From: an uncultured Mobiluncus sp.
GTDB taxonomy: Bacteria; Actinomycetota; Actinomycetes; Actinomycetales; Actinomycetaceae
Direction of reading: 5' to 3'
DNA length: 64,000 nucleotides
Assembly: GCF_943914685.1 (NCBI RefSeq)
Contig: NZ_CALUCZ010000001.1
Location: 155,669-219,668 of the forward strand
The notes under the pieces are model-generated. The model was not told the origin of the DNA and searched no databases. It saw nothing but the letters and a program-made list of their open reading frames with translations. The position numbers were made by a program, and so were the translations under genes. Numbering within the stretch: the first letter of the stretch is position 1; every line of letters starts with the position of its first letter. Shown here piece by piece: positions 17,004 to 24,814 of the stretch.

Positions 17004-17076
17004 GGTGGCTGTAGTTCAGTGGTAGAGCACCTGATTGTGGTTCAGGATGTCGCGAGTTCGAATCTCGTCAGCCACC
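17004..17076 (+). tRNA. tRNA-His (anticodon GTG)
   Basis: The acceptor GTGGCTG pairs with CAGCCAC. The extra 5' G (position -1, base 17004) pairs with discriminator C, the identity mark of tRNA-His. The anticodon stem is CCTGA/TCAGG and the loop TTGTGGT has GTG at 34-36. The T-arm is GCGAGTTCGAATCTCGT. CCA is not encoded. Confidence 0.94.
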
Positions 17077-17136
17077 CGACTGAGAGAGCGTCCAAGCAGA
17101 AAGCGAAGCTTTCGAGCTTGAGACGCGAACGAGGGA

Positions 17137-17177
17137 GGGTATGCAAGGCGAGCGAAGCGAGTCCTTGCTAATACCCT
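17137..17177 (+). repeat. Hairpin with AGGGTAT / ATACCCT arms after tRNA-His
   Basis: AGGGTATGCAAGG pairs with CCTTGC..ATACCCT around a purine-rich loop. It is the first of four strong hairpins in this gene-free stretch. It could be a structured RNA element or a repetitive extragenic palindrome. Confidence 0.6.
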
Positions 17178-17179
17178 GA

Positions 17180-17213
17180 CGCCGGTCAAGGCATGCGCCT
17201 TGACCGGCGTTTT
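17180..17213 (+). terminator. Intrinsic terminator downstream of tRNA-His
   Basis: CGCCGGTCAAGGC (17180-17192) and GCCTTGACCGGCG (17197-17209) are perfect 13-bp arms with a 4-nt loop, followed by TTTT. This is the best terminator candidate for tRNA-His. It implies the RNA continues about 135 nt past the tRNA. Confidence 0.8.
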
Positions 17214-17234
17214 CGTGCCTGCGCAGCAGGCGGA

Positions 17235-17313
17235 GCCTCTCTCGACAAGCGCGTCGTAAGCTTGCTTACGTAAGCGGCTTGTTGAGAGAGGCGCGCGGCG
17301 GGCAAAGCCCGCC
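17235..17313. repeat. Nested long hairpins in the gene-free tract
   Basis: GCCTCTCTCGACAAGC (17235-17250) pairs with GCTTGTTGAGAGAGGC (17277-17292), 16 bp with one G-T. Inside it CGTAAGC/GCTTACG forms a second stem. Directly after, GGCGGGC AAA GCCCGCC (17297-17313) forms a third. No coding signal explains this much secondary structure. Confidence 0.65.
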
Positions 17314-17349
17314 ACGAAAAAGCCGCAAGGCATTTGCCGCTTCGGCTAA

Positions 17350-17562
17350 GGGGTGCGCAAGCCGCCGTGAAACGGCGGGTTGCAAGCACCCTGACTAAAC
17401 CCAACAGAACCAAGAGCCGGTAACCCACAAAGGGGTGCGCAAGCCGCCGTGAAAACGGCGGGTTGCAAGCACCCTGACTAAACCCAACAGAACCAAGAAT
17501 CGGTAACCCACAAAGCGGTGCGCAAGCCGCGCAGCGGGTTGCAAGCACCCAGACTAAAATCG
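17350..17562. repeat. Tandem 82-83 bp repeat, two full copies and one degraded copy, each with a hairpin
   Basis: Copy 1 is 17350-17431 (82 bp), copy 2 is 17432-17514 (83 bp, one extra A in the hairpin loop) and copy 3 from 17515 is shortened. Each copy opens with GGTGCGCAAGCCGCCG, then a TGAAA-type loop, CGGCGGGTTGC and AAGCACC, forming a long stem, followed by a less structured tail (CTGACTAAACCCAACAGAACC). The rest of the intergenic region up to 17700 holds the promoter side of the next gene and nothing else I can name. Confidence 0.85.
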
Positions 17563-17700
17563 GTCACTCATGCACGTACCTTTACAATCAGCGCTCAAGT
17601 TACCGAAAAACCCAACGCTTTGCGTATGTCTGGATTATTACTCCGTCAAGCCGCCCGTTTTGGCACCACACGGGCATTTGATTTTTGAGACAATGAAACC

Positions 17701-19101
17701 ATGTCCAGCAAAGATCAAACAGTGGTTATCATCGGCGGCGGTCCTGGCGGCTACGAAGCTGCAGCTCAGGCTCGTGTTCACGGGGCTCGCACGATTCTCA
17801 TCGAGGAACAGGGTCCCGGCGGTTCCGCGGTTCTCACCGATGTGATTCCTTCGAAAACCTTGATTGCCTCCTCGGTGTGGATGGATAACGTGCGGCGTGC
17901 CGGAGAGCTCAACATTGTGGAGGAAGGCAGCTCCTACACGGCTGACGTGCTGGGTATTTTTGACCGGGTGGGACGCATGGCGGGGACGCAAAGCGCCGAG
18001 ATTACCCATCGTCTGAGCGAATCCGGCGTGGAGCTGATTCGCGGACGCGGCTCTATCTTGCCGGAAACCGCTGATAATGGGCGGCGAATCGTGACGGTGG
18101 GAGAACGTCGCTTCGAAGCCGACGCGGTCATTGTCTCTACCGGGGCGCGCCCGCGTAAACTTCCCAAAGCCATGCCGGACGGCAAACGTATCTTGACCTG
18201 GAAACAGATTTATTCTCTCAAGACCGTGCCGACGCACCTCATCGTGGTCGGTTCGGGCGTTACCGGTGCCGAGTTTGCCTCGGCGTTCAACTCGGTGGGC
18301 GTGAAAGTCACCTTGGTGAGTTCTCGCGAGCACGTGCTGCCCAATGACGACCCGGACGCGGCACGACTCATCGAGGAAGTCTTCGCCAAGAACGGGGTCA
18401 ATATCTGCGCCAACTCCCGAGCCGAAGCTGCCCGCGTAGTCGACGACGGGGTGGTCGTAACGTTGAGCGATGGCAGAGAGCTGGAAGGTTCTCACGTGTT
18501 GATGGCGGTCGGGGCGATTCCGAACACGGACCAGATGGGCCTGGAGGAAGCCGGCGTGGAGCTCGACGAGCGCGGCTTCGTTAAGATTGACCGCGTTTCG
18601 CGCACGACTGCGAATCGTATCTATGCCGCCGGGGACTGCACCGGCGTGTTCTTGCTGGCATCGGTGGCCTCTGCACAAGGAAGGATTGCGATTGCGCATG
18701 CTTTGGGCGATGCGGTGGAGCCGTTGAACCTGGACCAGGTCTCCTCCAATATTTTCACTAACCCCGAGATTGCGGCCGTGGGAGTAACCCAGAAAGAAGT
18801 CGATTCCGGCGAAGTCGATTGTGTGAGCGTGACGCTCCCGATTGCCCGCAACGCTCGTGCCCGGATGCGCGGCATTGACGAGGGCTTCGTGAAACTCTTT
18901 GCCCGCCGGCGCACCCGGACTATCGCCGGGGCGGTCATTTGCTTGCAGTATGCCGGGGAGTTCATTTTTCCCTTGACCCTCGCAGTTAAGAATCGCCTGA
19001 CGGTCGATCAGTTTGCCAATACTTTCACGATTTACCCCTCCATCTCCGGCACCATCACGGAAGCGGCCCGCTCCCTGCACAAGATGGTGGAACTCCCCTA
19101 A
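17701..19101 (+). CDS. LpdA-type NAD(P)H-quinone reductase-like flavoprotein, no redox disulfide
   Basis: 466 residues with the fold of dihydrolipoamide dehydrogenases: FAD motif GGGPGGYEAA (12-21), NAD motif VVGSGVTGAEFASAF, and second FAD motif RIYAAGDCTGVF. The redox CxxxxC of true Lpd is absent: the region reads GSAVLTDVIPSKT, with A43 and V48 at the cysteine positions. The C-terminal catalytic H-P is Y-P (TIYPSISGT). This matches the LpdA/Rv3303c type of mycobacteria, an NAD(P)H-quinone reductase, and rules out lipoamide chemistry. It is monocistronic by appearance and preceded by the hairpin tract. Confidence 0.85.
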   Translation: MSSKDQTVVIIGGGPGGYEAAAQARVHGARTILIEEQGPGGSAVLTDVIPSKTLIASSVWMDNVRRAGELNIVEEGSSYTADVLGIFDRVGRMAGTQSAEITHRLSESGVELIRGRGSILPETADNGRRIVTVGERRFEADAVIVSTGARPRKLPKAMPDGKRILTWKQIYSLKTVPTHLIVVGSGVTGAEFASAFNSVGVKVTLVSSREHVLPNDDPDAARLIEEVFAKNGVNICANSRAEAARVVDDGVVVTLSDGRELEGSHVLMAVGAIPNTDQMGLEEAGVELDERGFVKIDRVSRTTANRIYAAGDCTGVFLLASVASAQGRIAIAHALGDAVEPLNLDQVSSNIFTNPEIAAVGVTQKEVDSGEVDCVSVTLPIARNARARMRGIDEGFVKLFARRRTRTIAGAVICLQYAGEFIFPLTLAVKNRLTVDQFANTFTIYPSISGTITEAARSLHKMVELP

Positions 19102-19174
19102 CTATGTACCTTTCCGAAGGCCGATACCTTGGCTCCTAATGGGTTAGGTACAGCGGTCGGACTGGCTCCCAACG

Positions 19175-19255
19175 CTAAATACTAATTTCGGAAAAATTAG
19201 TATTTCAGTAGTATTTGGAGCATTACCGCAGTTAGTCGGCGGTTTCTAAATACTA
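19175..19255. repeat. 81-bp direct repeat, copy 1 (3' side of fic)
   Basis: It begins and ends with the same 10-mer, CTAAATACTA. Inside, AAATACTAATTT is followed after 5 nt by its exact reverse complement AAATTAGTATTT, and another AGTATTT box follows. It aligns without gaps to 20661-20741 with 7 mismatches in 81. It lies beyond the fic stop codon. Confidence 0.9.
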
Positions 19256-19278
19256 GCCGGGGGGTGATTGCCCGGATT

Positions 19279-20631
19279 CTACCTGGCGTGCGCACTTGAA
19301 AAGCTCGGCGCCAACACCCAGACAAAAACCCTTCCACACTTCTGACGATGCAAGTAGCCACGACCTTCCAGATCCCCTAAGTCGCGCCGCGCGGTTTCCC
19401 ACGCCACTCTATAGTTATCAGCATAGGACTTAATCGTCACCTCGCTGTAGGCATCGCGCAATAGGTCTTCCAGCAAATTGATTTGGCGCATTTTTAGGTC
19501 TGTGTCACGCAACTTTGTTTGCAGCAGATTCAACTTTTTACTGTGGTGGTCTAAGTATCGATTCAAGTCTTCGATACTTCGTTTAATAATTCGGGCTTGA
19601 TGCAAGAAAAAATATGTCAAATCACCTCCATCCTGCTCTGTAAGCAGATAGGCACGTGCATACTGCGCTGGTGCCTCCCTCAGTAGACGCGAGATAGATA
19701 TGTATTCCATTAAAAAAAATCCATCACGCAACGCCATCCAATAAAACAGCGCCCTGGCCAAACGTCCGTTGCCATCTACAAAGTAATGGTCATGACCCAC
19801 CATGAAGTGCACAGTAATAGCACGCAACAAATCCGGGAAATACGCGACACGTTTTGAATCTGAAATCGAAGTCTTGGTTTTATTGTTAGCAAAGTCACAA
19901 AGAATTTGCATTCTGGCACGCAGTTCCTCTGCTGGCGGCGGAGTATGCAGAATTTGTTTATCTGTCTCATCCCCGTAGATTCTCACCCGCTCTTCTCCCG
20001 GCTCTTGAATCTTGCCGGCCTCTGCGGGATTTTCTAAGGTGTCATGAACCAACATTCGGTGCATTTCACAGATGAGCTCAGGACACAGTTCCTTGTTCTT
20101 TAAGGAGCTGAGTTTCCTCATGGTTGCGTAGTTGTTAACAATCATCCGCTCGGAAAGATTATTCGGTTTCCGGCCTGTTTGTAGCATTTCGTGCGCCACT
20201 CTCCTGCTGGTAGTAGCGCCTTCGAGTTGACTGGATCGAATAGCTTCCTCATACACTGAGGAAAATAGATATTGTTTACCGGTCTGCGGCGAAACGGAAC
20301 CGTCTTCTCCTGACACTATCCCGCGCGCGTTGGCAGAGATCCACTCCACCAGCTCCAGCAGTTCATCAGGCAGGTTATACGTCAGTGGTTGCCCGCCCAC
20401 GAGTGTGAATGGGGTTGCCCTTCGTGATGCCTCGCGGGCATGCCGCACCCCGAACCACCATTGCTCCGAAGTTAACCCCTCCGGAGGTTGGTGGTGGCGA
20501 TAATAGTCCCAATCATGATATGCGTCTGTGCAGGAAGAAGCCGCCTTCAGGGAGCTAATCATTTTTTCCGGAGATTTCCTCAACATGTCCTGCAGCGGTT
20601 CCCAGTCTGGTGGCGGCGTAGGTATCTTCAC
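19279..20631 (-). CDS. Fic-domain protein with C-terminal winged helix (AMPylator-like)
   Basis: About 450 residues. The Fic active site is intact: HYFVDGNGRLAR starting at H282 (H-x-F-x-D-G-N-G-R-x-x-R). An N-terminal self-inhibitory helix with SSQLEG (S133 to E137-G) makes it a class II Fic, held off until the helix moves. The C-terminal 80 residues look like a winged helix (VTIKSYADNYRVAWETARRD, then LGDLEGRGYLHRQKCG), suggesting DNA binding. Fic enzymes usually transfer AMP to a target protein; the target is not predictable. The GTG start was chosen because AGAGGAGG lies 5-6 nt upstream; the TTG at 20652 has none. The gene is bracketed by two 81-bp repeats. Confidence 0.88.
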   Translation of the reverse strand: MKIPTPPPDWEPLQDMLRKSPEKMISSLKAASSCTDAYHDWDYYRHHQPPEGLTSEQWWFGVRHAREASRRATPFTLVGGQPLTYNLPDELLELVEWISANARGIVSGEDGSVSPQTGKQYLFSSVYEEAIRSSQLEGATTSRRVAHEMLQTGRKPNNLSERMIVNNYATMRKLSSLKNKELCPELICEMHRMLVHDTLENPAEAGKIQEPGEERVRIYGDETDKQILHTPPPAEELRARMQILCDFANNKTKTSISDSKRVAYFPDLLRAITVHFMVGHDHYFVDGNGRLARALFYWMALRDGFFLMEYISISRLLREAPAQYARAYLLTEQDGGDLTYFFLHQARIIKRSIEDLNRYLDHHSKKLNLLQTKLRDTDLKMRQINLLEDLLRDAYSEVTIKSYADNYRVAWETARRDLGDLEGRGYLHRQKCGRVFVWVLAPSFSSAHAR

Positions 20632-20660
20632 GGTTTCCCTCCTCTGTTTCAAGTCTAATT

Positions 20661-20741
20661 CTAAATACTAATTTCGAAAAAAAAAGTATTTCAGTAGTAT
20701 TTGGCGCATCACCGCAGGTAGTCGCCGGTTTCTAAATACTA
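20661..20741. repeat. 81-bp direct repeat, copy 2 (promoter side of fic)
   Basis: Same length and order as the copy at 19175-19255, about 91% identical, and 29 nt upstream of the fic start. The inner palindrome is partly lost to an A-run here. Four AAATACT-type boxes remain. By position it should overlap the fic promoter, so it may be an operator. Confidence 0.9.
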
Positions 20742-20899
20742 CTCACGGTAGTTCACGCAGCCCTGTTAAGTAACGCTAGGTTTTGGCAAAGATTGTCTGC
20801 ACCGAAGTATCGAATGCCCATAAACCCGGCGTAGACCGTCCGGAAATGTGTGAGGATAGGAATGTCCACCCGATACGTTAACCAACGAAAGGACGCGCA

Positions 20900-21832
20900 A
20901 TGCTGCACGAAATCACTTTCCCCTCTTTCAACGAACGAGACACTGTTTACGGCTGGATTTATGTTCCGGCGGCGCAGCCGAAAGGCATTGTCCAGCTTGT
21001 TCACGGTTTCGGCGAGCATTCCCGCCGCTATCTGCACCTCATCGTCAACCTGCTGGAGGCGGGCTACATCGTGGCTGCTGACGACCACGTTGGTCACGGG
21101 AAAACCGCTGTAGAGAACGACCGTTGGGGCGACTGGGGCGACAAGGGCCCACACACGATGATGGAGGACGAACACCGCCTGTCCGTGCTTGTGAAAGAAA
21201 AATACCCGAACCTGCCCCTGTTCTTTTTCGGCCACTCGATGGGGTCGATGATTGGACGAGACTACATGGTGAAATACGGCGACGAACTCGCGGGAATCAC
21301 CTTGTGCGGCGTGACGGGGCGCTTCCCCGAAACTGACGCGGTGATAGCACGGCTACAAGAGCTGGTGGCGGCCGGCGAGGGCGAAAGCAGCGATCCCGAG
21401 ATTGTCCAGCAGTTCTTCGGCTTTTCATTTGCCCGCATTCCCGAGGGCGTAAAGATTGGTAACGAGTGGATTTGTGAGGATCCTTACGTGCAAAAGGACC
21501 ATGCGGAGGATCCTTTTGATGCCTTCACCAAGCCGACGTCGAACCGTTCCATGCTCGATTTCGCCCAGATGCTGAAACAGGTCGAAGGTCCGCAGTGGGC
21601 CGAGGCGGTCCTCAAGAATCTGCCGGTTTACCTGATAGCCGGTTCTGAAGATCCCATCGGCATGTTCGGCACCGGATTCATGGAGGTTGTGAACTGGCTG
21701 GAGGATACGGGACACCAGACCCAGGCGCAGCTCTATTTCGGATATCGCCACGAAATTCACAACTACACGGACATAAAAGACGAAGTGGCCTGGGGCATCA
21801 TCGATTTCTTCGACAAAATCGTCAAAGACTGA
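20900..21832 (+). CDS. Alpha/beta-hydrolase, monoacylglycerol lipase-like (serine aminopeptidase S33 family)
   Basis: 310 residues, alpha/beta-hydrolase. Oxyanion region LVHGFGEHSRRY, nucleophile elbow FFGHSMGSM, acid in IAGSEDPIG and base in GYRHEIHNYTD are all in order. HGFGEHSRRY is the usual signature of Hydrolase_4 monoacylglycerol lipases and lysophospholipases. Without signal peptide or anchor it should be cytosolic. It probably cleaves fatty acyl esters of glycerol, which fits the glycerolipid genes a few kilobases on, though it is not in their operon. The start is supported by GAAAGGA 6-8 nt before the ATG. No partner gene is on the same strand. Confidence 0.83.
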   Translation: MLHEITFPSFNERDTVYGWIYVPAAQPKGIVQLVHGFGEHSRRYLHLIVNLLEAGYIVAADDHVGHGKTAVENDRWGDWGDKGPHTMMEDEHRLSVLVKEKYPNLPLFFFGHSMGSMIGRDYMVKYGDELAGITLCGVTGRFPETDAVIARLQELVAAGEGESSDPEIVQQFFGFSFARIPEGVKIGNEWICEDPYVQKDHAEDPFDAFTKPTSNRSMLDFAQMLKQVEGPQWAEAVLKNLPVYLIAGSEDPIGMFGTGFMEVVNWLEDTGHQTQAQLYFGYRHEIHNYTDIKDEVAWGIIDFFDKIVKD

Positions 21833-21943
21833 CACCCCACAACGCTTGGGGACGTTCACCGGATTGAACTCTGGCCGCGCAGTGTTTTGCTGGAGAGCAG
21901 TTTGCGAGACCAGAGTTCTCCGGCATTCACATATGAATCGGTT

Positions 21944-22675
21944 TCACTTGGCACCATCAATCACGATGGTGGGGTTGTCCCGTGTGATTATTTCTTTACA
22001 AAAGATATCGGCTTTGAGGTATTTAGACATCAATTCCGAAAGCTCATCGATTGCGGATTGCAAATCCTGAGCGCGCAGAGGATCTACGCATTCAATAATC
22101 AAGAAAGCTTTGTTTGAATCATCCCTTAGAGCAGTGCGGATGCCATCGCGCCAGTTCCAGCAGCGACAAATCGCTCCCGCATCATCGCGGTAGCACAATT
22201 CCCCCTCTAAGGTTGGTGATTCTGCCTCTTCTCCCAGGGCGGTGAAAGCGTCTGAACCTTGAGTGATGCCGAGACGAATGTTTCCATCCATAGCGTCGAT
22301 ATCCTCTCCTCCCACCGGAAGTGCATATTTCAGAGAAATAATGTTGTAAATGTCTACTGTCGGGTTAATTGAGCCGACAGGGTTTCCCTTTAATACACGT
22401 TTCAACAAATTCTCAATTGAGCAGCGGGCGCCTTTCTTAGTTTTGAACTTTTGGAATGCTTCGCGCCACACAGCCACCACTTCATTCTGGGAGATTGTGT
22501 CAGAAGTGAGGTGTTTTTGGGCAGTACGGTTTGCCTCGGCAAGGAGCTGCTGAATGGTCTTCACGTCCTCTTCTGGAACTTCCCCGACTTGGCGCATATT
22601 CTGAGCCACAACAATGCCTATCCGCGCCTCAGGGAACAATTCCCAAAAGGAATCTTCAGTGACAAACTGCTTCAT
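21944..22675 (-). CDS. B3/4 (tRNA-binding/editing-like) domain protein
   Basis: About 243 residues matching free-standing B3/4-domain proteins, related to the B3/B4 editing region of phenylalanyl-tRNA synthetase beta. Characteristic are SINPTVDIYNIISLKYALPV, VGGEDIDAM, and the following Asn/Trp-Arg-Asp core (CWNWRDGIRT). The C-terminus continues with LIIECVD. Stand-alone members may edit or hydrolyse mischarged aminoacyl-tRNA, but this is not shown for most. The start ATG (22675) has GAGG at 6 nt. Upstream in-frame ATGs lack a site. It is convergent with the lipase gene. Confidence 0.8.
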   Translation of the reverse strand: MKQFVTEDSFWELFPEARIGIVVAQNMRQVGEVPEEDVKTIQQLLAEANRTAQKHLTSDTISQNEVVAVWREAFQKFKTKKGARCSIENLLKRVLKGNPVGSINPTVDIYNIISLKYALPVGGEDIDAMDGNIRLGITQGSDAFTALGEEAESPTLEGELCYRDDAGAICRCWNWRDGIRTALRDDSNKAFLIIECVDPLRAQDLQSAIDELSELMSKYLKADIFCKEIITRDNPTIVIDGAK

Positions 22676-22853
22676 GACATACCTCATTTCTACTCGATTT
22701 TTTGCCATCCGCATTCAATTATGCCCAATTATCCCCTCTTGGGACTACCTGGGCAGCATCGCACTACTTCGGGCTACATCACTAAATGCTGCATGAAAGC
22801 CACACCTGTGAGCGTAGGCTGAGCAACAACCATAGAAAAGATAATTCCAGATT

Positions 22854-22889
22854 CAGATAGGGTCGTTCACCCCCGAACGGCCCTATCTG
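22854..22889. terminator. Strong hairpin in the 350-nt gap before the small gene at 23026
   Basis: CAGATAGGGTCGTTC pairs with GAACGGCCCTATCTG, 15 bp with one G-T, loop ACCCCC. It lies downstream of the glpD operon's last gene on the reverse strand, so it is a likely bidirectional terminator, although the T-run is weak. The rest of 22676-23025 holds the B3/4 gene's upstream region and nothing else I recognise. Confidence 0.6.
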
Positions 22890-23025
22890 ACTGTTAAGCC
22901 CACACGACAGACCCTTGTGACGTCCTCTCCCTAACGTTCACTGATGAGGTCGGTGAGATATCAACTCATGCCCGACTGTACAGCTGAGAGCCTTTTCCCG
23001 GGCGAAGACTCGTTGCGAGGATTCC

Positions 23026-23253
23026 TCAAGCGCCAGGGATTCTCGCGGCGCGATTAGCCGCCAGCACCCCATCAGTGCGGGTCAGAGTCAGATGCGCCGT
23101 GCCTTTAGTGGGAAGTTGTGGCGCACCGGCAGGAACATTCTGGGAACTGTGATGCTTCTTCGAGGTCAACCGATGTATCACCCGGGCCACCATCAAAGGA
23201 TGACGAGCCTGCACCTTCGCTATCAACATGAGCATCCATTTAGGAAATGACAT
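23026..23253 (-). CDS. Small basic protein overlapping the 3' end of glpD, unknown
   Basis: 75 residues, starting MSFPKWMLMLIAKVQARHPL, rich in Arg/Lys/His, with no clear membrane segment or known motif. Support for translation is the site AAGGAG 8 nt upstream of its ATG, inside the last codons of glpD. Its start overlaps the glpD end by 14 nt in another frame, so it would be coupled to glpD. Codon-position composition is only mildly protein-like. I cannot assign a function. It could be a conserved last member of the glycerolipid operon or a chance frame. Confidence 0.5.
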   Translation of the reverse strand: MSFPKWMLMLIAKVQARHPLMVARVIHRLTSKKHHSSQNVPAGAPQLPTKGTAHLTLTRTDGVLAANRAARIPGA

Positions 23254-24814
23254 CGTAATTCTCCTTCTCGGCTACTTCGGCAATGATTTCCTGGACTTCC
23301 CCATCCACCCGGAAGGCATCGTCTTTCACCAGCCCCAACCTGGTTCTACGCTGCAAAATGTCCGCAGCATTCATAGCCCCCTCGTGAGTCAGCGCAAAGG
23401 CTACCTCAGCGCGGGTCACGTCGGTGCCATCCAAATATTCCAAGGGTCGGGCGATTTCCGCCTGAGCCACCAGCGGCGCTTCCCTCCCGAAACGACGCAC
23501 CAGGGGCTTGGGTAGCCCTCCCAAGGCATCACGCGGCACTCCCCGGAAGTCAGGGTGACGATGCGCCCCGATTACCGGCAAGTCCCTGGTTCGGCAAGCT
23601 CCGGCCGAAATCCCGCTTTCAGCCAGCACCCTATCCAAGGACTGCTCGGCCATGAGGCGATACTCCGTGTATTTGCCTCCCACCACGGAGAACGCTCCAT
23701 CCCGGGAACGAATCAGGGCGTGCTTGCGCGAAATATCTGCAGTTGAGCCTCCCTCACCGCTATCAATCAGGGGTCTTAGTCCGGTGAAGGCTCCGATTAC
23801 ATCGTCGCGGCTCAAGGGCTGTTCGAGGGCGAAGTTGATGTTGCGTAGCAGGAAATCGATATCTTCTTCGGGGGTTTCAGGAACGTCAGGAATTGGACCG
23901 GGATTATCCTCATCTGTCAACCCCAGGTACACCCGATGGTGCGGGGCCGGCAGAATGAACAGGTAACGCGAGATTGACCCCGGTAGCGGTACCGTGAGGG
24001 AACCTCGTGGATTCCCCAGGCGCTCGGCGCTGAAAATCAGGTGCGTACCACGAGACGGGCGGATATTAATGTCCGCATCCAGCCCGGCGGCCCACACTCC
24101 CGTCGCGTTGATGACAGCTCGGGCATGAATGACACCGGTCTGACCGCTCAGTGTGTCGCGAATCTGCACTTCGTGGGCGGACATTTGCAATGCTTCCACG
24201 CGGGTCAGAATTTTTGCTCCGTGACCAGCGGCGGTACGTGCGATGGCAGAAACAATCCGAGCATCATCGACCATTTGACCGTCGTAGTTCACCCAAGCGC
24301 CGCGCAATCCGGTACGTGAAACCGCAGGACACAACCCCAAAGTCTGTTTAGGTGAGAGATAGTGCGAACGCGGCAGGACTCGACTCGAAGTTCCCGCCGA
24401 AAACCGCAGTAAATCACCAGCGATAAAACCAAGTCGTATCGCGGACTTCTGGAACAGATTCGTATCCGCCCCCAAGGCCGTCACCTGCGGCAGTGCGTGA
24501 ATCAGGTGCGGCGCGGTGCGAGTCATCAAAATTCCTCGTTCCACCGCGGAATTGTGTGCAATCTGGAAATCCATCTTGGCCAGGTATCGCAAACCGCCGT
24601 GCGCGAGCTTGGACGACCAGCGAGACGTCCCAAACCCCAAATCGTGTTTCTCAATCAACACCGTGTCAAGCCCGCGGGTCACTGCGTCCAAGGCCGTGCC
24701 TACCCCGGTAATTCCTCCCCCGATTATCACCAAGTCCACCGGGTTCTTCGCATTCGCCACCTCATCAAGTTCATCGCGGCGCCTCGATACATTGAGAGCA
24801 GTAGAAAACTTCAT
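23240..24814 (-). CDS. glpD: Glycerol-3-phosphate dehydrogenase, FAD-dependent
   Basis: 524 residues, aerobic GlpD type. It oxidises sn-glycerol 3-phosphate to dihydroxyacetone phosphate at the membrane surface, passing electrons to quinone. Visible marks are the FAD motif VIIGGGITGVGTALDA, the GlpD signature GTSRWSSKLAHGGLRYL, ATGVWA, GAFTGLRPLI and SVVGGKYTEYRLMAE, with the C-terminal helical DAO cap. It is the fourth gene of an operon, its start ATG overlapping the tetR stop by 4 nt. The product, DHAP, is also the precursor whose acylated form AGPS-type enzymes use, which ties it to the first gene of the operon. Confidence 0.93.
   Translation of the reverse strand: MKFSTALNVSRRRDELDEVANAKNPVDLVIIGGGITGVGTALDAVTRGLDTVLIEKHDLGFGTSRWSSKLAHGGLRYLAKMDFQIAHNSAVERGILMTRTAPHLIHALPQVTALGADTNLFQKSAIRLGFIAGDLLRFSAGTSSRVLPRSHYLSPKQTLGLCPAVSRTGLRGAWVNYDGQMVDDARIVSAIARTAAGHGAKILTRVEALQMSAHEVQIRDTLSGQTGVIHARAVINATGVWAAGLDADINIRPSRGTHLIFSAERLGNPRGSLTVPLPGSISRYLFILPAPHHRVYLGLTDEDNPGPIPDVPETPEEDIDFLLRNINFALEQPLSRDDVIGAFTGLRPLIDSGEGGSTADISRKHALIRSRDGAFSVVGGKYTEYRLMAEQSLDRVLAESGISAGACRTRDLPVIGAHRHPDFRGVPRDALGGLPKPLVRRFGREAPLVAQAEIARPLEYLDGTDVTRAEVAFALTHEGAMNAADILQRRTRLGLVKDDAFRVDGEVQEIIAEVAEKENYDVIS

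Noticed and set aside
17016..17548. Reverse open frames across the hairpin/repeat tract, up to 120 codons
   Set aside because: They cross tRNA-His and the tandem repeats, and their translations are repeats of the same Arg/Ala/Pro words. Open because of hairpin composition, not because they are genes.
17638..19080. 480-codon reverse frame opposite the flavoprotein gene
   Set aside because: The forward frame carries both FAD and NAD motifs; the reverse translation has none.
22930..22965. CTGATGAG motif suggesting a TPP riboswitch or hammerhead core
   Set aside because: The second TPP element and the GAAA partner of a hammerhead are absent; no thiamine or self-cleaving context nearby.
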